A DNA stretch of 64,000 bases from Budorcas taxicolor (GCF_023091745.1 NC_068912.1:56226567-56290566), one strand, 5' to 3'; positions 33,562 to 45,669 are shown, numbered from the stretch's first letter. Program-made: numbers and translations. Notes: generated by a model not told the origin, from the sequence alone.

Positions 33562-34985
33562 CTTTACAAAAACCACAATACCACCTCATGGTCAATTTGC
33601 AATCCCCATCATTTCTATCATTGTTATACACAGAGTTCCTCTAGGCTGCATAGAACTCAACTGAGTAAATCAAAGAGAAAATGTAATTTGGCAGTGACAC
33701 AATTACTAAAAGGTTTACAGCACTATACATCCTTCCAACAGCTGTGTTCTGTATCCCCTTCCTTCCCGAAGGATTTGAAAAATTCCATAAACATTCTTAA
33801 AGTTTTACTGATCCCCAGAATTTGTATGGGCCTCCCTACCCCATGCTTCATCATGGTCATCCAGGCCTAAACCATCACTTCCTCCAATTCCTCTCACAAA
33901 AGGAGTATAAATATCAGCCTTGCAGAAGACTAACTCAGAACTTCTCCATTAACAACAGACTTCTGAATTAGAAGAAAACTAAGGACGCACTAAGGAAACT
34001 TTTGGGTGGATGTCCTGATTCCCCTTTAAGTCCAGAATAATTTTTTTCACCCTGGAACTTATGAAAATCTGCTTATTTGCACGATTTTATTGGTCAAGTT
34101 TTAAAAACACATTCTTTCCTGACAAAGACACTCTTTTGTCCTTCTTCTTGCATCTTCTAAGTGCTTGCTCTCTCAGTAACATTTAAAATACTCAACAAGC
34201 TTTGTATGTTTACTGGCTTTAAGGGCTGGAGGCACAAATATTTGACTTCAGCATGTGCTTGTTTATTAATTATAAGTTAATTTTCATTTGAATCACGATC
34301 TATCTGCCTACACAACCACAAACATGTACATTCATTGTTATCACTGTTTGCATCAGAGAGCTATTAATCAATCATTAAAAGTTGTTTCATATCATAGACA
34401 GAAGATTATTAATGTCTTATTGTTGAAAGGCTTACCAAAGCTGATGTTTTCAAAACTGAAACAGTTCATCAAGTTTGGCATATTTTGGATTTTACTTAAT
34501 ACACACGTCTACCTTGTCCAAGTGAAAGTAGCACATGACAAAGATTACACTAGAAATATACTGATGGAGAGATAGATGCCCAGAGAATGTATCTAGTTGA
34601 AAGCAATGAAATATGTTTTAATGGTGAGAATCAGTAATGAAGACATGAATTGGAAAGAAGCAGGGATAGTTTCATTTTCAAATTTAGTTCTTAGACCAAG
34701 ATATTTCTATTTTTAAAAATTCCCATGAATATTTTTCATTTCCTATTCTGCTGTTTGTTAATGGTTTCACAAATTATCAGCATCTTGGATTGTTCCAGGT
34801 GGGACATATTTTTCAACTTCTAATAATAAGTATCATTCAACCTTCTAAGTAAAACTTATTAGATTTTTTTTATCCCTGTCTCTTCAATAAGTATCTCTGC
34901 CTTAAAAATAAAATAAAGCATCTTTTTAAACACTGTGAGCCACAGGCATACCCTCAGAGGAGGTCTTTATCTAGTTGTTAGAGCA
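33562..34985. other. Unassigned AT-rich DNA
   Basis: No recognised repeat. 34260-34575 is AT-rich with a 95-codon open frame lacking any known motif. Possibly unique sequence. Confidence 0.45.
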
Positions 34986-35145
34986 GGAACCTGGCTTTCC
35001 AGAGCACTGAGTACAGTTCGATGCTCCACCACATCCTCTGAATTTGTCACTTACTCTCTCAGTGTTCCACTTTTCCCATCAGGAAAATGAGGACAGCATT
35101 ACGTCCCATAAGTGTGAATGAATCTGTGTTGGTAAAGTGTTCTGT
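34986..35145 (+). mobile_element. MIR SINE fragment
   Basis: Sense MIR order: a head-like ggaacctggctttccaga, then gaatttgtcacttactctct, then cttttcccatcaggaaaatgag. Matches ctgccacttactagctg, then ctcatctgtaaaatgagg. Confidence 0.55.
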
Positions 35146-35206
35146 GATTCTCTGATGAAAGCAGATATTGTGGAACCTAGTATTTGACCAGATCCATATT
35201 CCCTTG

Positions 35207-35419
35207 GGGCTTCCCTGGTGGCTCAGAGGTTAAAGCGTCCGCCTGGAATGCAGGAGACCCGGGTTCAATCCCTGGGTCAGGAAGATCCCCTGGAGAAGGA
35301 AATGGCAACCCACTCCAGTACTCTTGCCTGGAGAATCCCATGGAGGGAGGAGCCTGGTAGGCTACAGTCCATGGGGTCGCAAAGAGTCGGACACGACTGA
35401 GCAACAAACTACTACTACT
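35207..35419 (+). mobile_element. Young Bov-tA SINE
   Basis: Head cttccctggtggctcagagg, B box gggttcaatccc and body with most CpG sites intact (gcgtccgcctgg, acccggg, gggtcgc, gtcggacacgac). Ends in an (act)n tail. Target duplication atattcccttg, 11 bp perfect, at 35196-35206 and 35420-35430. The CpG retention marks it as one of the youngest SINEs here. Confidence 0.96.
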
Positions 35420-35430
35420 ATATTCCCTTG

Positions 35431-36429
35431 AGCCTGATAGGAATTAATGAAATAATCTACTCTCAGAGCATTGTGAAGAGGAGGACTTGGCCTCTTATTA
35501 TGATACTTATCCTGAAAAAGGAAACAGGTCTCTAAGTGTTTGTGCTGTTTTGTTTGATTTTTGTCTTTTTCGCACTAGCAAGAAAGAAATGCAGTAAGTA
35601 TATATGATTATATATTCTCTGGTCATAAGAATGAAACCCACTGGCATATCATCTTCTGCCATTCAGTGCTAGAATTTCCAAATCTTGTCCTGTGTACATT
35701 TATTAATATGAGAACATACTGTAAAGAGTTGGAGAGGATAATGAAAGTCTGAAAGTGGGAAAAGGCTTATTCATTTTTCTATTGAGAATATTGGAACAGC
35801 AAAAAATAAGCTCAAGAGTGAAGGAAATTGGAGCGCAAATAGTTTATTTTAAATGTGCACACACACACACCCCTATATCCATGGAAATAAAGGAAATAAG
35901 AAATTTCCAAAAAAAAAAAATAAAGAAATCTTACCAGGAAAATCTGTTTTCTATGCTGGTTTTGGATACAAGGAAGGTGAAGACCTTCCTTCAGGAAACA
36001 TTTTAATGTTAAACAAGATCCTATCTATTGTCTAGAGCTAGGAATTGAAAAGACCCAACATCGATTCCTCCTTCTGCCCTCAAAGATGACAGCCAGTAAG
36101 CTTCACGATCCACTTTATCCCGCAAGCCCAAGACTGTAATGATTTAAAGAGCAGATACAAGTAAAAGGAGTATCTTTTTAACCTTTGTTACTCAAAAAAT
36201 AGGCAGTGAAAAAGTTGGAGAGAGGGTAAATCTTTAAAAGACTTGGTGTACAGAGGGGGGAAAAAGCAAAACTTTTAACAAACGCTCATCAAAGCCTTAT
36301 AAGTCAAAGAAAAAATAACAGTTCTATAGAGCATGGGTAACATACTAAATATTCTCCTAATTACAGCTATACCATAATATAGGAAAACAAAACAAAGTCA
36401 TTAGTGTTTGGATAGAACGCTAGCAGTCA
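35431..36429. other. Unassigned DNA
   Basis: A short (AC)n run at 35857-35870 and A11 near 35911. No gene recognised. Confidence 0.5.
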
Positions 36430-36585
36430 TCTAATTCAATGTTCTAATTTTACCAGTGAGAAAAAAATGGAGCCCAGAAAGTGACTTACCTAAGGTCATT
36501 CAAGTAACTAGTAGTATATGGGAGAAAACAGTTCAGATTTTATGAACCTGGGTCTATTGCTTTTTTTACTACACCACCAAAGATG
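36430..36585 (-). mobile_element. MIR SINE fragment
   Basis: Antisense MIR order is clear: ttttaccagtgagaaaaaaa, gagcccagaaagtgactta, cctaaggtcattcaagtaac, agattttatgaacctgggtc, ttactacaccacc. Confidence 0.75.
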
Positions 36586-36799
36586 CTTTAAGGAGCATCA
36601 TTCCTTGTAAGAAAGTCAGAAAACACAATGACAGCATGTCACAGCTCTGAAATCCCGGTGTGCCCACCAGACAAATGTTCACTCTCATAATTTCTATGAA
36701 AACTTTTTCATATGAGTTTCAGTTATTTACCTTGATTTAACAAAAACTAAACACAGCTATCTTTAATAATAAATATATCCATATTCTCCAAAACCCCAA

Positions 36800-37170
36800 A
36801 CTAGATGACATTTCCCATCCCTCTTTGACTTACATATGACCATCTGATTTGACTTCTAACCAATGAAATGTGAGAAGTGACACAAGCCAGCTCCCAGCCT
36901 GGCCAGTAAGAACTTCCCACTTGCTCCCTGTCCATCATATCCTTGATGCAAGTGGGGATGTTGAACTTAACAATTATAAGTTAAGGATGGTAGAGACACA
37001 GATGGAAGAAGTCTGGGTCCCTGAACTCCAACATGGAATAGAGTCACTCACTCATCATGACAATCATTTTAGACTTCAACATAGGAGAAAATTAACTCTC
37101 TTTAAGATTAACCACTTAGACACAGGGATGTATGTACGATATCAGATAAATGGTACCTTAACTAACATAT
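36800..37170 (+). mobile_element. MLT1-like MaLR LTR, diverged
   Basis: The order ttctaaccaatgaaatgtga, gaagtgacacaagcc, then gacacagatggaagaagtct, gggtccctgaactcc, atggaatagagtc follows old MLT1 LTR consensus. No internal retroviral genes accompany it, so it would be a solo LTR. The 100-codon open frame at 36870-37172 runs through it and is not a gene. Confidence 0.5.
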
Positions 37171-38609
37171 AAAACTAAGCATCATACATTTATCAAGTTT
37201 GCAAATGCTTGTGTGGCTTTCTTCCTTCTGCACTGGTAATGCAGCATTTTTCATAAAACTTTGATAAAAGCCGTATAGATTTGACATTATCTTTTAAGAG
37301 AACTCAGTACAACTTGAAAATGATTCCATTGTTCATGGCAATGAAATACAAATCTAAATATGAGACATGGATGATTCAAATGAAAAGGAGTAAAAGTTTT
37401 AGGCTGTGTAGATAGTTTTAACTCAGCTAGAGCTGCCGTATGCCTGCCTCATGCTTTGTATTTCTAATTACATTTACAAGGAAATTTGGTTGTCGAATTA
37501 GGCTTTAATCTGACAATTCCAAAGTCACATATATTAGTGGACTAAGACAGAGCCCTTGGCATCTGGATGATTTGAAGTGATGCGTGTTGCAAATGAAAAC
37601 ATATTGTTTGCAAATGCCCATTTGAATAAAAAGCTCTATAGCTTCTACAATCAAAGATATTGCAAAGATAAGCTTAAATATGGAAATACAGAGACATATG
37701 TGTGACTTCAGACACAGGAGGGTGGATTTTTGTGACATGTGTGAATTGTCTGTTGGAAGCCTTTTTGTTTTCTTTTTCTTACTTTTATCTTCTGCCTTCC
37801 CTGTGGCAGCTCTGCTGTTGGGATATGAACAGTAGCCATGTTTTTCACTCTAGAGTTGTTTTCTTTGGGTCCAAGGTTCATTCTTCAGTCTTAATAACTG
37901 GGAGAAGAATTCTTAACCTAGACCATAAAATTGTACTATTATCCTAGGAGGTTAAAGGCCCTTTGTAACTATGAACACTTAACTTCTGACCTTAAAGCGA
38001 TTTTAAATATGTAAAACTCTAGACAGGGAAGTCTGAAATCATTCTCAAACTAATCTATGCTGTATTAACAAATTGGAGTGGATATTTAGAAAGTACAGTG
38101 GCAAAATTTCAACTCTGCGGTTATTAAACCTAATTTGCCCTAAATCCTCACTGATGGATTTATGTCCCCCTTCACTCTGGAATCAAAAGCTTTTTCAGAG
38201 GATAAACTAAAAGAAGCTAAATAAACATCAGCAGCCTGAACGGATGGCCTTTTACAAAAGATACTGAGGTATCTAGCAACAGTAGAAACCCGAAGAATGA
38301 AAAGTGAATCACCGGGTATTACTTCATAGAAAATCGCAATGAGTTCTCTGTGATGTGTCCTTATTTTATGACAGTAAGAATCACATCATACAAATATGCT
38401 GTGGAGAATTAGCTTTGCCTTTAGTATTTAGTGGGAGACTTTATTTGAACATGAGATGAGTTCACGTTAACAGAAAAATTGGCCCTGGGTTCAGTGGATC
38501 AGAAACTCAAGGGCTGAATTTTCACTGCTTCTGTTCAGTGCATCCTAGGAAGGTGATGGACTTCATGTAGAAAAGCCCTCAGTGTTCCTAGCTCTGGTCT
38601 TTTGCAATG
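37171..38609. other. Repeat-free DNA, possible conserved blocks
   Basis: No repeat recognised. 37500-37740 and 38040-38470 have the even, motif-rich texture of conserved non-coding DNA and keep scattered CpG (actctgcggttatt, gaacggatgg, aaacccgaag, caccgggt, aaaatcgcaatg). No coding signal. Confidence 0.4.
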
Positions 38610-38622
38610 TATCAGTAAGTAT

Positions 38623-38841
38623 ATGCGTGCTTAGTCATTCAGAATCATGTCCAATTCTGAGACCATTTGGACAGTAGCCTGCCAGGCTCCTCCGTCCATG
38701 GGATTCTCCAGGCAAGAATACTGGAGTGGGTTGCCATTTCCTCCTCCAGAAGATCTTCCCAGCCCAGGGATCAAACCCATGTCCCTGTGTCCCCTACATT
38801 GTAGGTACATTCTTTACCTGCTGAGCTATGCGGGAAGTCTA
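38623..38841 (-). mobile_element. Bov-tA SINE
   Basis: The plus strand begins gcgtgcttagtcattcag, passes through the Bov-A body, shows gggatcaaacccatg (B-box complement), and ends gagctatgcgggaag. An imperfect 13-base duplication lies at 38610-38622 and 38842-38854 (10 of 13 match). Confidence 0.9.
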
Positions 38842-38869
38842 TATTGATAAGTATCTGATTTGATTTCAG

Positions 38870-39042
38870 AGAAGAATATGGCACAATATTCAAGCTTGTT
38901 CAGAATAGAAAATGTTTTCTCACCTAAAGGTTTATATTCCCCACCTCCTGCAAAATGTTTTGGAGGTCCCACTGTCTTTGAGACACATACAAACTATAAA
39001 CAATATGCTTTCTTCTACAAGAGAGTCCCCAAATTGCCCAAG
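38870..39042 (+). other. Candidate exon (173 bp), unproven
   Basis: A non-repeat segment lies between a SINE and a BovB. It is preceded by gatttgatttcag (acceptor AG at 38868-38869) and followed by gtaagaat (donor at 39043, with AAG before it). The frame that ends exactly on AAG at the donor is open over the whole 173 bases; the peptide includes the runs SLFRIENVFSPKGLY and FFYKRVPKLPK. The pyrimidine tract is only moderate. I do not recognise the protein. An open run of 57 codons with matching splice sites is suggestive but can occur by chance. If real, the gene runs on the plus strand and the surrounding DNA is intronic. Confidence 0.3.
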
Positions 39043-39066
39043 GTAAGAATATAAGATATACCATAA

Positions 39067-41537
39067 TTCAGTCAGTTCAGTTCAGTCACCCAGTCGTGTC
39101 CGACTCTTCGCAACCCCATGAATCTCAGCACGCCAGGCCTCCCTGTCCATCACCATCTCCAGGAGTTCACTCAGAGTCATGTCCATCCAGTCAGTGATGC
39201 CATCCAGCCATCTCATCCTGAGTCGTCCCCTTCTCCTCCTGCCCCCAATCCCTCCCAGCATCAGAGTCTTTTCCAGTGAGTCAACTCTGCGCATCAGGTG
39301 GCCAAAGTACTGGAGCTTCAGCTTTAGCATCATTCCCTCCAAAGAAATCTCAGGGTTGATCTCCTTCAGAATGGACTGGTTGGATCTCCTTGCAGTCCAA
39401 GGGACTCTTAAGAGTCTTCTCCAACACCACAGTTCAAAAGCATCAATTTTTCGGCGCTCAGCCTTCTTCACAGTCCAACTCTCACATCCATACATGACCA
39501 CAGGAAAAACCATATCCTTGACTAGACGGACCTTAGTCGTCAAAGTAATGTCTCTGCTTTTGAATATACTATCTAGATTGGTCATCACTTTTCTTCCAAG
39601 GAGTAAGCATCTTTTAATTTCATGGCTGCAGTCACCATCTGCAGTGATTTTGGAGCCCCAAAAAATAAAGTCTGCCACTGTTTCCACTGTTTCCCCATCT
39701 ATTTCCCATGAAGTGATGGGACCAGATGCCATGATCTTCGTTTTCTGAATGTTGAGCTTTAAGCCAACTTTTTCACTCTCCTCCTTCACTTTCCTCAAGA
39801 GGTTTTTTAGTTCCTCTTCACTTTCTGCCATAAGGGTGGTGTCATCTGCATATCTGAGGTTATTGATATTTCTCCCAGCAATCTTGATTCCAGCTTGTGT
39901 TTCTTCCAGTCCAGCGTTTCTCATGATGTACTCTGCATAGAAGTTAAATAAGCAGGGTGACAATATACAGCTTTGATGTACCCCTTTCCTATTTGGAACC
40001 AGTCTGTTGTTCCATGTCCAGTTCTAACTGTTGCTTCCTGGCCTGCATACAGATTTCTCAAGAGGCAGCTTAGGTGGTCTGGTATTCCCATCTCTTTCAG
40101 AATTTTCCACAGTTTATTGTGATCCATACAGTCAAAGGCTTTGGCATAGTCAGTAAAGCAGAAATAGATGTTTTTCTGGAACTCTGTTGCTTTTTCCATG
40201 ATCCAGCGGAAGTTTGCAATTTGATCTCTGGTTCCTCTGCCTTTTCTAAAACCAGCCTGAACATCAGGGAGTTCGCAGTTCACGTATTGCTGAAGCCTGG
40301 CTTGGAGAATTTTGAGCATTACTTTACTAGCATGTGAGATGGGTACAGTTGTGCGGTAGTTTGAACATTTTTTGCATTTCCTTTCTTTGGAATTGGAATG
40401 AAAACTGACCTTTTCCAGTCTTGTGGCCACTGCTGAGTTTTCCAAATGTGCTGGCATATTGAGTGTAGCACTTTCACAGCATCATCTTTCAGGATTTGAA
40501 ACAGCTCAACTGGAATTCCATCACCTCCACTAGCTTTGTTCATAGTGATGCTTTCTAAGGCCCACTTGACTTCACATTCCAAGATGCCTGGCTCTAGATT
40601 AGTGATCACATCATCATGATTATCTGGGTCATGAAGATCTTTTTTGTACAGTTCTTCCATGTATTCTTGCCACTTCTTAATATCTTTTGCTTCTGTTAGG
40701 TCCATACCATTTCTGTCCTTTATCGAGCCCATCTTTGCATGAAATGTTCCCTTGGTATCTCTAATTTTCTTGAAGAGATCTCTAGTCTTTCCCATTCTTT
40801 TCTTTTCCTCTATTTCTTTGCATTGATCTCTGAAGAAGGCTTTCTTATCTCTTCTTGCTATTCTTTGGAACTCTGCATTCAGATGCTTATATCTTTCCTT
40901 TTCTCCTTTGCTTTTTGATTCTCTTCTTTTCACAGCTATTTGTAAGGCCTCCCCAGACAGCCATTTTGCTTTTTTGCATTTCTTTTCCATGGGGATGGTC
41001 TTGATCCCTGTCTCCTGTACAATTTCACGAACCTCATTCCATAGTTCATCAGGCACTCTATCTATCAGATCTAGACCCTTAAATCTATTTCTCACTTCCA
41101 CTGCATAATCATAAGGGATTTGATTTAGGTCATACCTGAATGGTCTAGCGGTTTTCCCTACTTTCTTCAATTTAAGTCTGAATTTGGCAATAAGGAGTTA
41201 ATGATCTGAGCCACAGTCAGCTCCCGGTCTGGTTTTTGTTGACTGTATAGAGCTTCTCCATAATTGGCTGCAAAGAATATAATCAATCTGATTTCGGTGT
41301 TGACCATCTGGTGATGTCCATGTGTAGAGTCTTCTCTTGTGTTGTTGGAAGAGGGTGTTTGCTATGACCAGTGCATTTTCTTGGCAAAACTCTATTAGTC
41401 TTTGCCCTGCTTCATTCCACATTCCAAGGCCAAATTTGCCTGTTACTCCAGGTGTTTCTTGACTTCCTACTTTTGCATTCCAGTCCCCTCTAATGAAAAG
41501 GACATCTTTCTTCGGTGTTAGTTCTAGAAGATCTTGC
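39067..41537 (-). mobile_element. BovB LINE, best preserved copy, 5'-truncated
   Basis: About 2.47 kb on the reverse strand, from a (ttcag)n-type 3' end at 39067 to a truncation in the endonuclease region near 41537. CpG sites are comparatively well kept (cagtcgtgtccgactcttcg). The open frames cover the end of the APE endonuclease, linker, reverse transcriptase and C-terminal region with few lesions. No clear target duplication was found. Confidence 0.95.
39082..41422 (-). pseudogene. BovB endonuclease-reverse transcriptase ORF, three visible lesions
   Basis: Read from 41422 down: the C-terminal part of the APE-like endonuclease (TSPDGQHRNQIDYI, ending GSDH) meets a stop where the family has Glu, at about 41199 (GAA to TAA). 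The next open piece, 41170-40319, covers the linker and fingers and loses frame in the PKKGNAK block near 40370. 40457-39921 then carries RT motif A (YAKAFDCMDH; family CVDH) and loses frame after the GKG preceding QGCI, near 39985. 39963-39082 has SPCLFNFYAEY, an intact LRYADDTTLMAES motif C, and the Cys/Trp-rich tail, ending normally. One nonsense change and two apparent 1-base deletions are the only gross defects seen. The N-terminus is missing. Catalytic Asp residues of RT are retained. Confidence 0.88.
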
Positions 41538-42118
41538 TAAATTTTCAGTGGAAAGTTGGGTTGTTTTTTCTTTTTTTTTTTTTTAATTTTTTCCTCTTTA
41601 GGTTCATAATTTATCAAATCTGTAGTTAATCCGCTTAAAAAATAAAAAAACATAGCTATATACCATGGCTGCCCAGAAACTTTATGTCTGAAGATACGTG
41701 CTATGAAAGTTTTAAGTGATTGTAGTTTATATTCAGTATGCTTTGTGCTTCTTAAAAACTAAATCTGTAGCAGAAATACTTGGCACCACCATGGTATCTT
41801 CGGTTAAGGAGATAGACCCCACATGGATGGCTGCCCATGTGGACAGTTATGTGTGACTAATGAAAACTCAGCCCTCTTGTTGTCCTAAGTATCCAAAACA
41901 GGATTCTGGACAGGAGCCATCCTGAAAGGATCCTGAAAGGATGTGTCAGAGGTGATGTTGGCTACTGTGAGGAAAGTGGAGACTGCCTACTTCACTAACA
42001 GTAATGTTCATTCCTGTGTCTGGAATTTACAAGTTAAAAATTGTGTGGCTACTTCAACCTAGTTCTAAAGAGATGGATGTAGTGTTACAAGGTCTTTTTT
42101 TCCCCCCACATTTGTTTG
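41538..42118. other. Unassigned DNA
   Basis: T-rich start, then unique-looking sequence with a small 11-base tandem repeat (atcctgaaagg twice) near 41920. No gene. Confidence 0.5.
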
Positions 42119-42330
42119 GGCTTCCATGGTAGCTCAAACAGTAAAAAAATCTGCCTGCCATGTGGGAGATCCAGGTTCGATCACTGAGTTAGGAAGATTC
42201 CCTGGAGAAGGAAATGGCTACCCACTCCAGTACTCTTGCCTAGAGAATTCTAGGAACAGAGGAACCTGGCAGGCTACAGTCTATGAGGTTGCAGAGAGTC
42301 AGACATGACTGACCTGCTAACACTTTCAGT
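42119..42330 (+). mobile_element. Bov-tA SINE
   Basis: Head gcttccatggtagctcaaac, B box aggttcgatcac, body to agacatgactgacctgctaa and a short tail. Confidence 0.9.
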
Positions 42331-42614
42331 TTTGCTGTCAGACATTATCAAGTTCCTCTAAATCAAATTTTCATAGCCAACTATATCTTGCAAAATGCCC
42401 CTTAAGGAGGGAATGTATGAAAATCGACCATATTTATATATTTCCTAGAAACAAAAAAACTAGAAAATCAAATTTAAAATTACATTTAAAATAGTGTTAA
42501 AACCTAAAATACTTAGGAATAAATTTAATTAAAATGCGCAAGACCATTATATTGAAAATTATAAAACATTGCTGAGTGAAACTAAAGGCCTGAATAAACA
42601 AAGATAAAACATGG

Positions 42615-42963
42615 TTGCTGTAGACTGAGTTGTGTCTTCCCAAAAGTCATATGTGGAAGTCCTACAGTCAATGTGGCTGTATTTGGAAATAAGACCTTTA
42701 GTTTATTAAGGTTAGATGATGTTATAGAGTGGGCCTCTAACCTACTAGGGCTGGCATATCATAAGAAGAGAAAGAGACACCAGAGTTCTCTGTCTCTGCC
42801 ATGTGAGGACACAGCCATGGTAGACATCATCAAACTGGAAAGACTTCAGCTAACACCTTAATCTTGGACTTCCCAGACTTCAGAACTGTGGGAAAATACA
42901 ATTTTGATTTTTAAGCCACCAGTCTTTGGTATTTCATATGGCAGCTTGAGCTAAGTGAATAAT
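42615..42963 (+). mobile_element. MLT1-type MaLR solo LTR inside L1M
   Basis: About 350 bases: starts tgctgtagactgagttgtgt, then gtatttggaaataagacctt, ataagaagagaaagagacac, tctgccatgtgaggacacag, taatcttggacttcccagac, cagaactgtgggaaaa, and ends with aagccacca then gcagcttgagctaa. This is the canonical MLT1/MST LTR order. A solo LTR: no internal retroviral sequence. Its position dates the L1M as older. Confidence 0.85.
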
Positions 42964-43741
42964 CCTGTATTTTAAAATTTAATATTATTATCAATACTAT
43001 CAGTATTACTATATTGAATATGAATATCAAGATGTCAATTATCCTCAGACTTGTCTAGAGATTCAAATAAATCAAGTCAAATAAATACGTTTTCTTGGTA
43101 AGAAATAGATTTTCCCCAGAAATTGACAAGTTGATTCTAAAATTTACCTGATGGTAAAAGCTAGAAGAGACAAAGCAATCCTGAAAGAGAACAAAGTTGA
43201 CTCCACTTATCTACTGATTTAAAATTTTTCTTTAAATCCACAGCAGTCAAGACAGTGTGGTATCAATGAAAGGCTAGACATAGAAGTCAATGCCACAGAA
43301 GAGAGAGTTCAGAAATACACCCACACATACTGATCAACTGGGTTTTGACAAAGGTTCTAAGGAAATTCGGTGAGAAAAGAAAAGCATTTTTAAAATATCT
43401 ATATCATATGGATATTTCAAGACTGAATATCCATATGAACAAATAAATCAGACATTGACCACTACATCACACCACACACAAAGAATAATTTGAGGTAGAT
43501 TGTAGACCTAACCATGAAAGCTAAGTCTATAAATTTTCTAAAAGAAAATATAGAAGAATATCTTCATGACCTTATTATCCAGAAAATACTTTTTTTAGAG
43601 AAGACATTTAAAAAAACCACTAATTATACAAGAAAAAAAATGATAAATTGGACTTCATCAAGTTAAAACATCTGCTCATTAAATGGCACTGTTAAAAACA
43701 TTATTTCTCAATATTCTCTTCTTCCCCTCTCCCTGTATCTA

Positions 43742-43787
<46 letters not shown>
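43742..43787. repeat. (TG)n(AG)n compound microsatellite
   Basis: Four to five TG units followed by about 18 GA units, within the L1M remnant. Confidence 0.97.
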
Positions 43788-43789
<2 letters not shown>

Positions 43790-44655
43790 TGGAAAAGGGT
43801 ACATCTAGCATATATAAAGAAATCATAGCTCAGTAACAAGACAAAGTATTTAAAAGGACTTAAAGTTTTCACAAAAGTTCAGTAAGCACATGAAAAGGTG
43901 TTCAATATCATCAAAGAAATGCAAATTAAACCTCAACAAGATTCTTCTACACACCCACTACAAAGGATAAAATTTTAAAGACTTATAACACTAAATATTG
44001 GCAAGAATGTAGTATAACTAGAACTCTAATATATGCTGATGCGAGTATAAAATGATATAATCGTTTTGGGAAAATGAGAGTTATTATAAAGTTAAACATA
44101 CACCTACCCACCAATCCCATTCCAAAGAGAAATAAAAGCATATGTCTGCAAAAGACTTGTACATGGATGTTTATCGCTGCTTTATTCATAATAACTTTAT
44201 TCATATAACATAATATCTGAAAACTGTAAACAACCTAAATGTCATCTCATAGGAGAAGAGATAAACAAGTTGTAGTGTATTTACACAATATAATAGCACA
44301 TGGCAATTAAAAGAAACTATGATACATACAATAATATGATTGAATCACATAACCATTATGTTGACTCACAAGTGAGACACAAATAAATACCTACTGTATA
44401 GTTCCATTTATATAAAGTTTAAGAACAGGCCAAACTAATCTATGGTATTACAAATCAGAACAGTGGCGGCCTATGGGGATAAAGATTGATTAGAAGGGAA
44501 CTCAAGGGAAATTTCTTGAGTGTTGAAAATATTCTGTTTCTTGATAAGGATGTTTGCTGCACATGTGTATTTATTTGTCAAAATTCATAGACTTGTACAC
44601 TTAAGTTCTGTGAATTCCAATGGACATATATTTTATCTCAAAAGAAATTTTGAAA

Positions 44656-44976
44656 AGAAAAAGTAGTGAACGAAAAGTACACCAGAAAAGACCTGAGCTG
44701 CTCCAAACTTTGTAAAATACCTCAATCCTGCTCTCCAAATATTCGCTAAGCTCACTAAATATTTCTTCTCCCCACTCTGCATCTCAAGGGTCTACTTAGT
44801 CTTCAAAAGGTGGACCATACTATGAAACATGAAGGTTACACAGAAAAACACAAAGACCAGGAAGAGTAGAAATATTTTATTCTAACATTGGTTCATCCTC
44901 GTTGCAAATATTTAATTAATTGTATCTCTTTCCAGGTCATAATGACTAGTTATGACGATGATAAGTCATTAGTATT
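44656..44976. other. Unassigned DNA
   Basis: About 320 bases between the L1M and a BovB 3' end. Nothing recognised. Confidence 0.5.
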
Positions 44977-45522
44977 TGTATTCAGTTCAGTTCAGTTCAG
45001 TCGCTCAGTCGTGTCCGACTCTTTGCGACCCCATGAATCGCAGCATTCCAGGCCTCCTTGTTCATCACCAACTCCCGGAGTTCACTCAGACTCACGTCCA
45101 TCGAGTCAGCGATGCCATCCAGCCATCTCATCCTCTGTCATCCCCTTCTCCTCCTGCCCCCAATCCCTCCCAGCATCAAAGTCTTTTCCAATGAGTCAAC
45201 TCTTCGCATGAGGTGGCCAAAGTACTGGAGTTTCAGCTTTAGCATCATTCCTTCCAAAGAAATCCCAGGACTGATCTCCTTCAGAATGGACTGGTTGGAT
45301 CTCCTTGCAGTCCAAGGGACTCTCAAGAGTCTTCTCCAACACCACAGTACAAAAGCATCAATTCCTCAGCACTCAGCTTTCTTCACAGTCCAACTCTCAC
45401 ATCCATACATGACCACAGGAAAAACCATAACCTTGACTAGACGGACTTTAGTTGGCAAAGTAATGTCTCTGATTTTGAATATGCTATCTAGGTTGGTCAT
45501 AATTTTTCTTCCAAGGAGTAAT
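44977..45522 (-). mobile_element. BovB LINE, 3' fragment, young
   Basis: The last 545 or so bases of BovB on the reverse strand. It begins with four ttcag repeats and keeps CpG-rich text (cagtcgtgtccgactctttgcg). It retains C-terminal coding remnants (minus 45326-45138, with VPWTARRSNQSILKE). Strong 5' truncation. High CpG retention suggests recent insertion. Confidence 0.95.
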
Positions 45523-45669
45523 AATTTATAATTGACAGATTATTTCTAATATGTGAGAATCAGTATGCCTTGGTGCTATATTAAAATCTATACCCTTATG
45601 TGTTCATTTGCTATTCTAGCTAGTGAGTGTGTATTAAAGAATGATTTGTTTATCCATATATTTGTACTC

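Larger units (their letters stand above)
42420..44655 (+). mobile_element. Ancient L1M LINE: ORF2 C-terminal region and 3' UTR
   Basis: Sense L1 order: aatacttaggaataaatt, attataaaacattgctga, (LTR insertion), aaagcaatcctgaaagagaa, cagtgtggtatcaatgaaag, ggttttgacaaagg, aatttgaggtagattgtag, aattggacttcatcaag, then 3' UTR blocks cacatgaaaaggtgttcaat, aaatgcaaattaaacc, aaaagacttgtacatgg, tgtacacttaag, attttatctcaa. Many stops; no usable ORF. Interrupted by an MLT1-type LTR and containing a microsatellite. Clearly a fossil from early mammalian evolution. Confidence 0.85.

Noticed and set aside
36870..37172. 100-codon plus-strand open frame
   Set aside because: It runs through a probable MLT1-like LTR and shows no known motif.
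41915..41945. 11-base repeat atcctgaaagg twice
   Set aside because: Too short to carry meaning; ordinary slippage.
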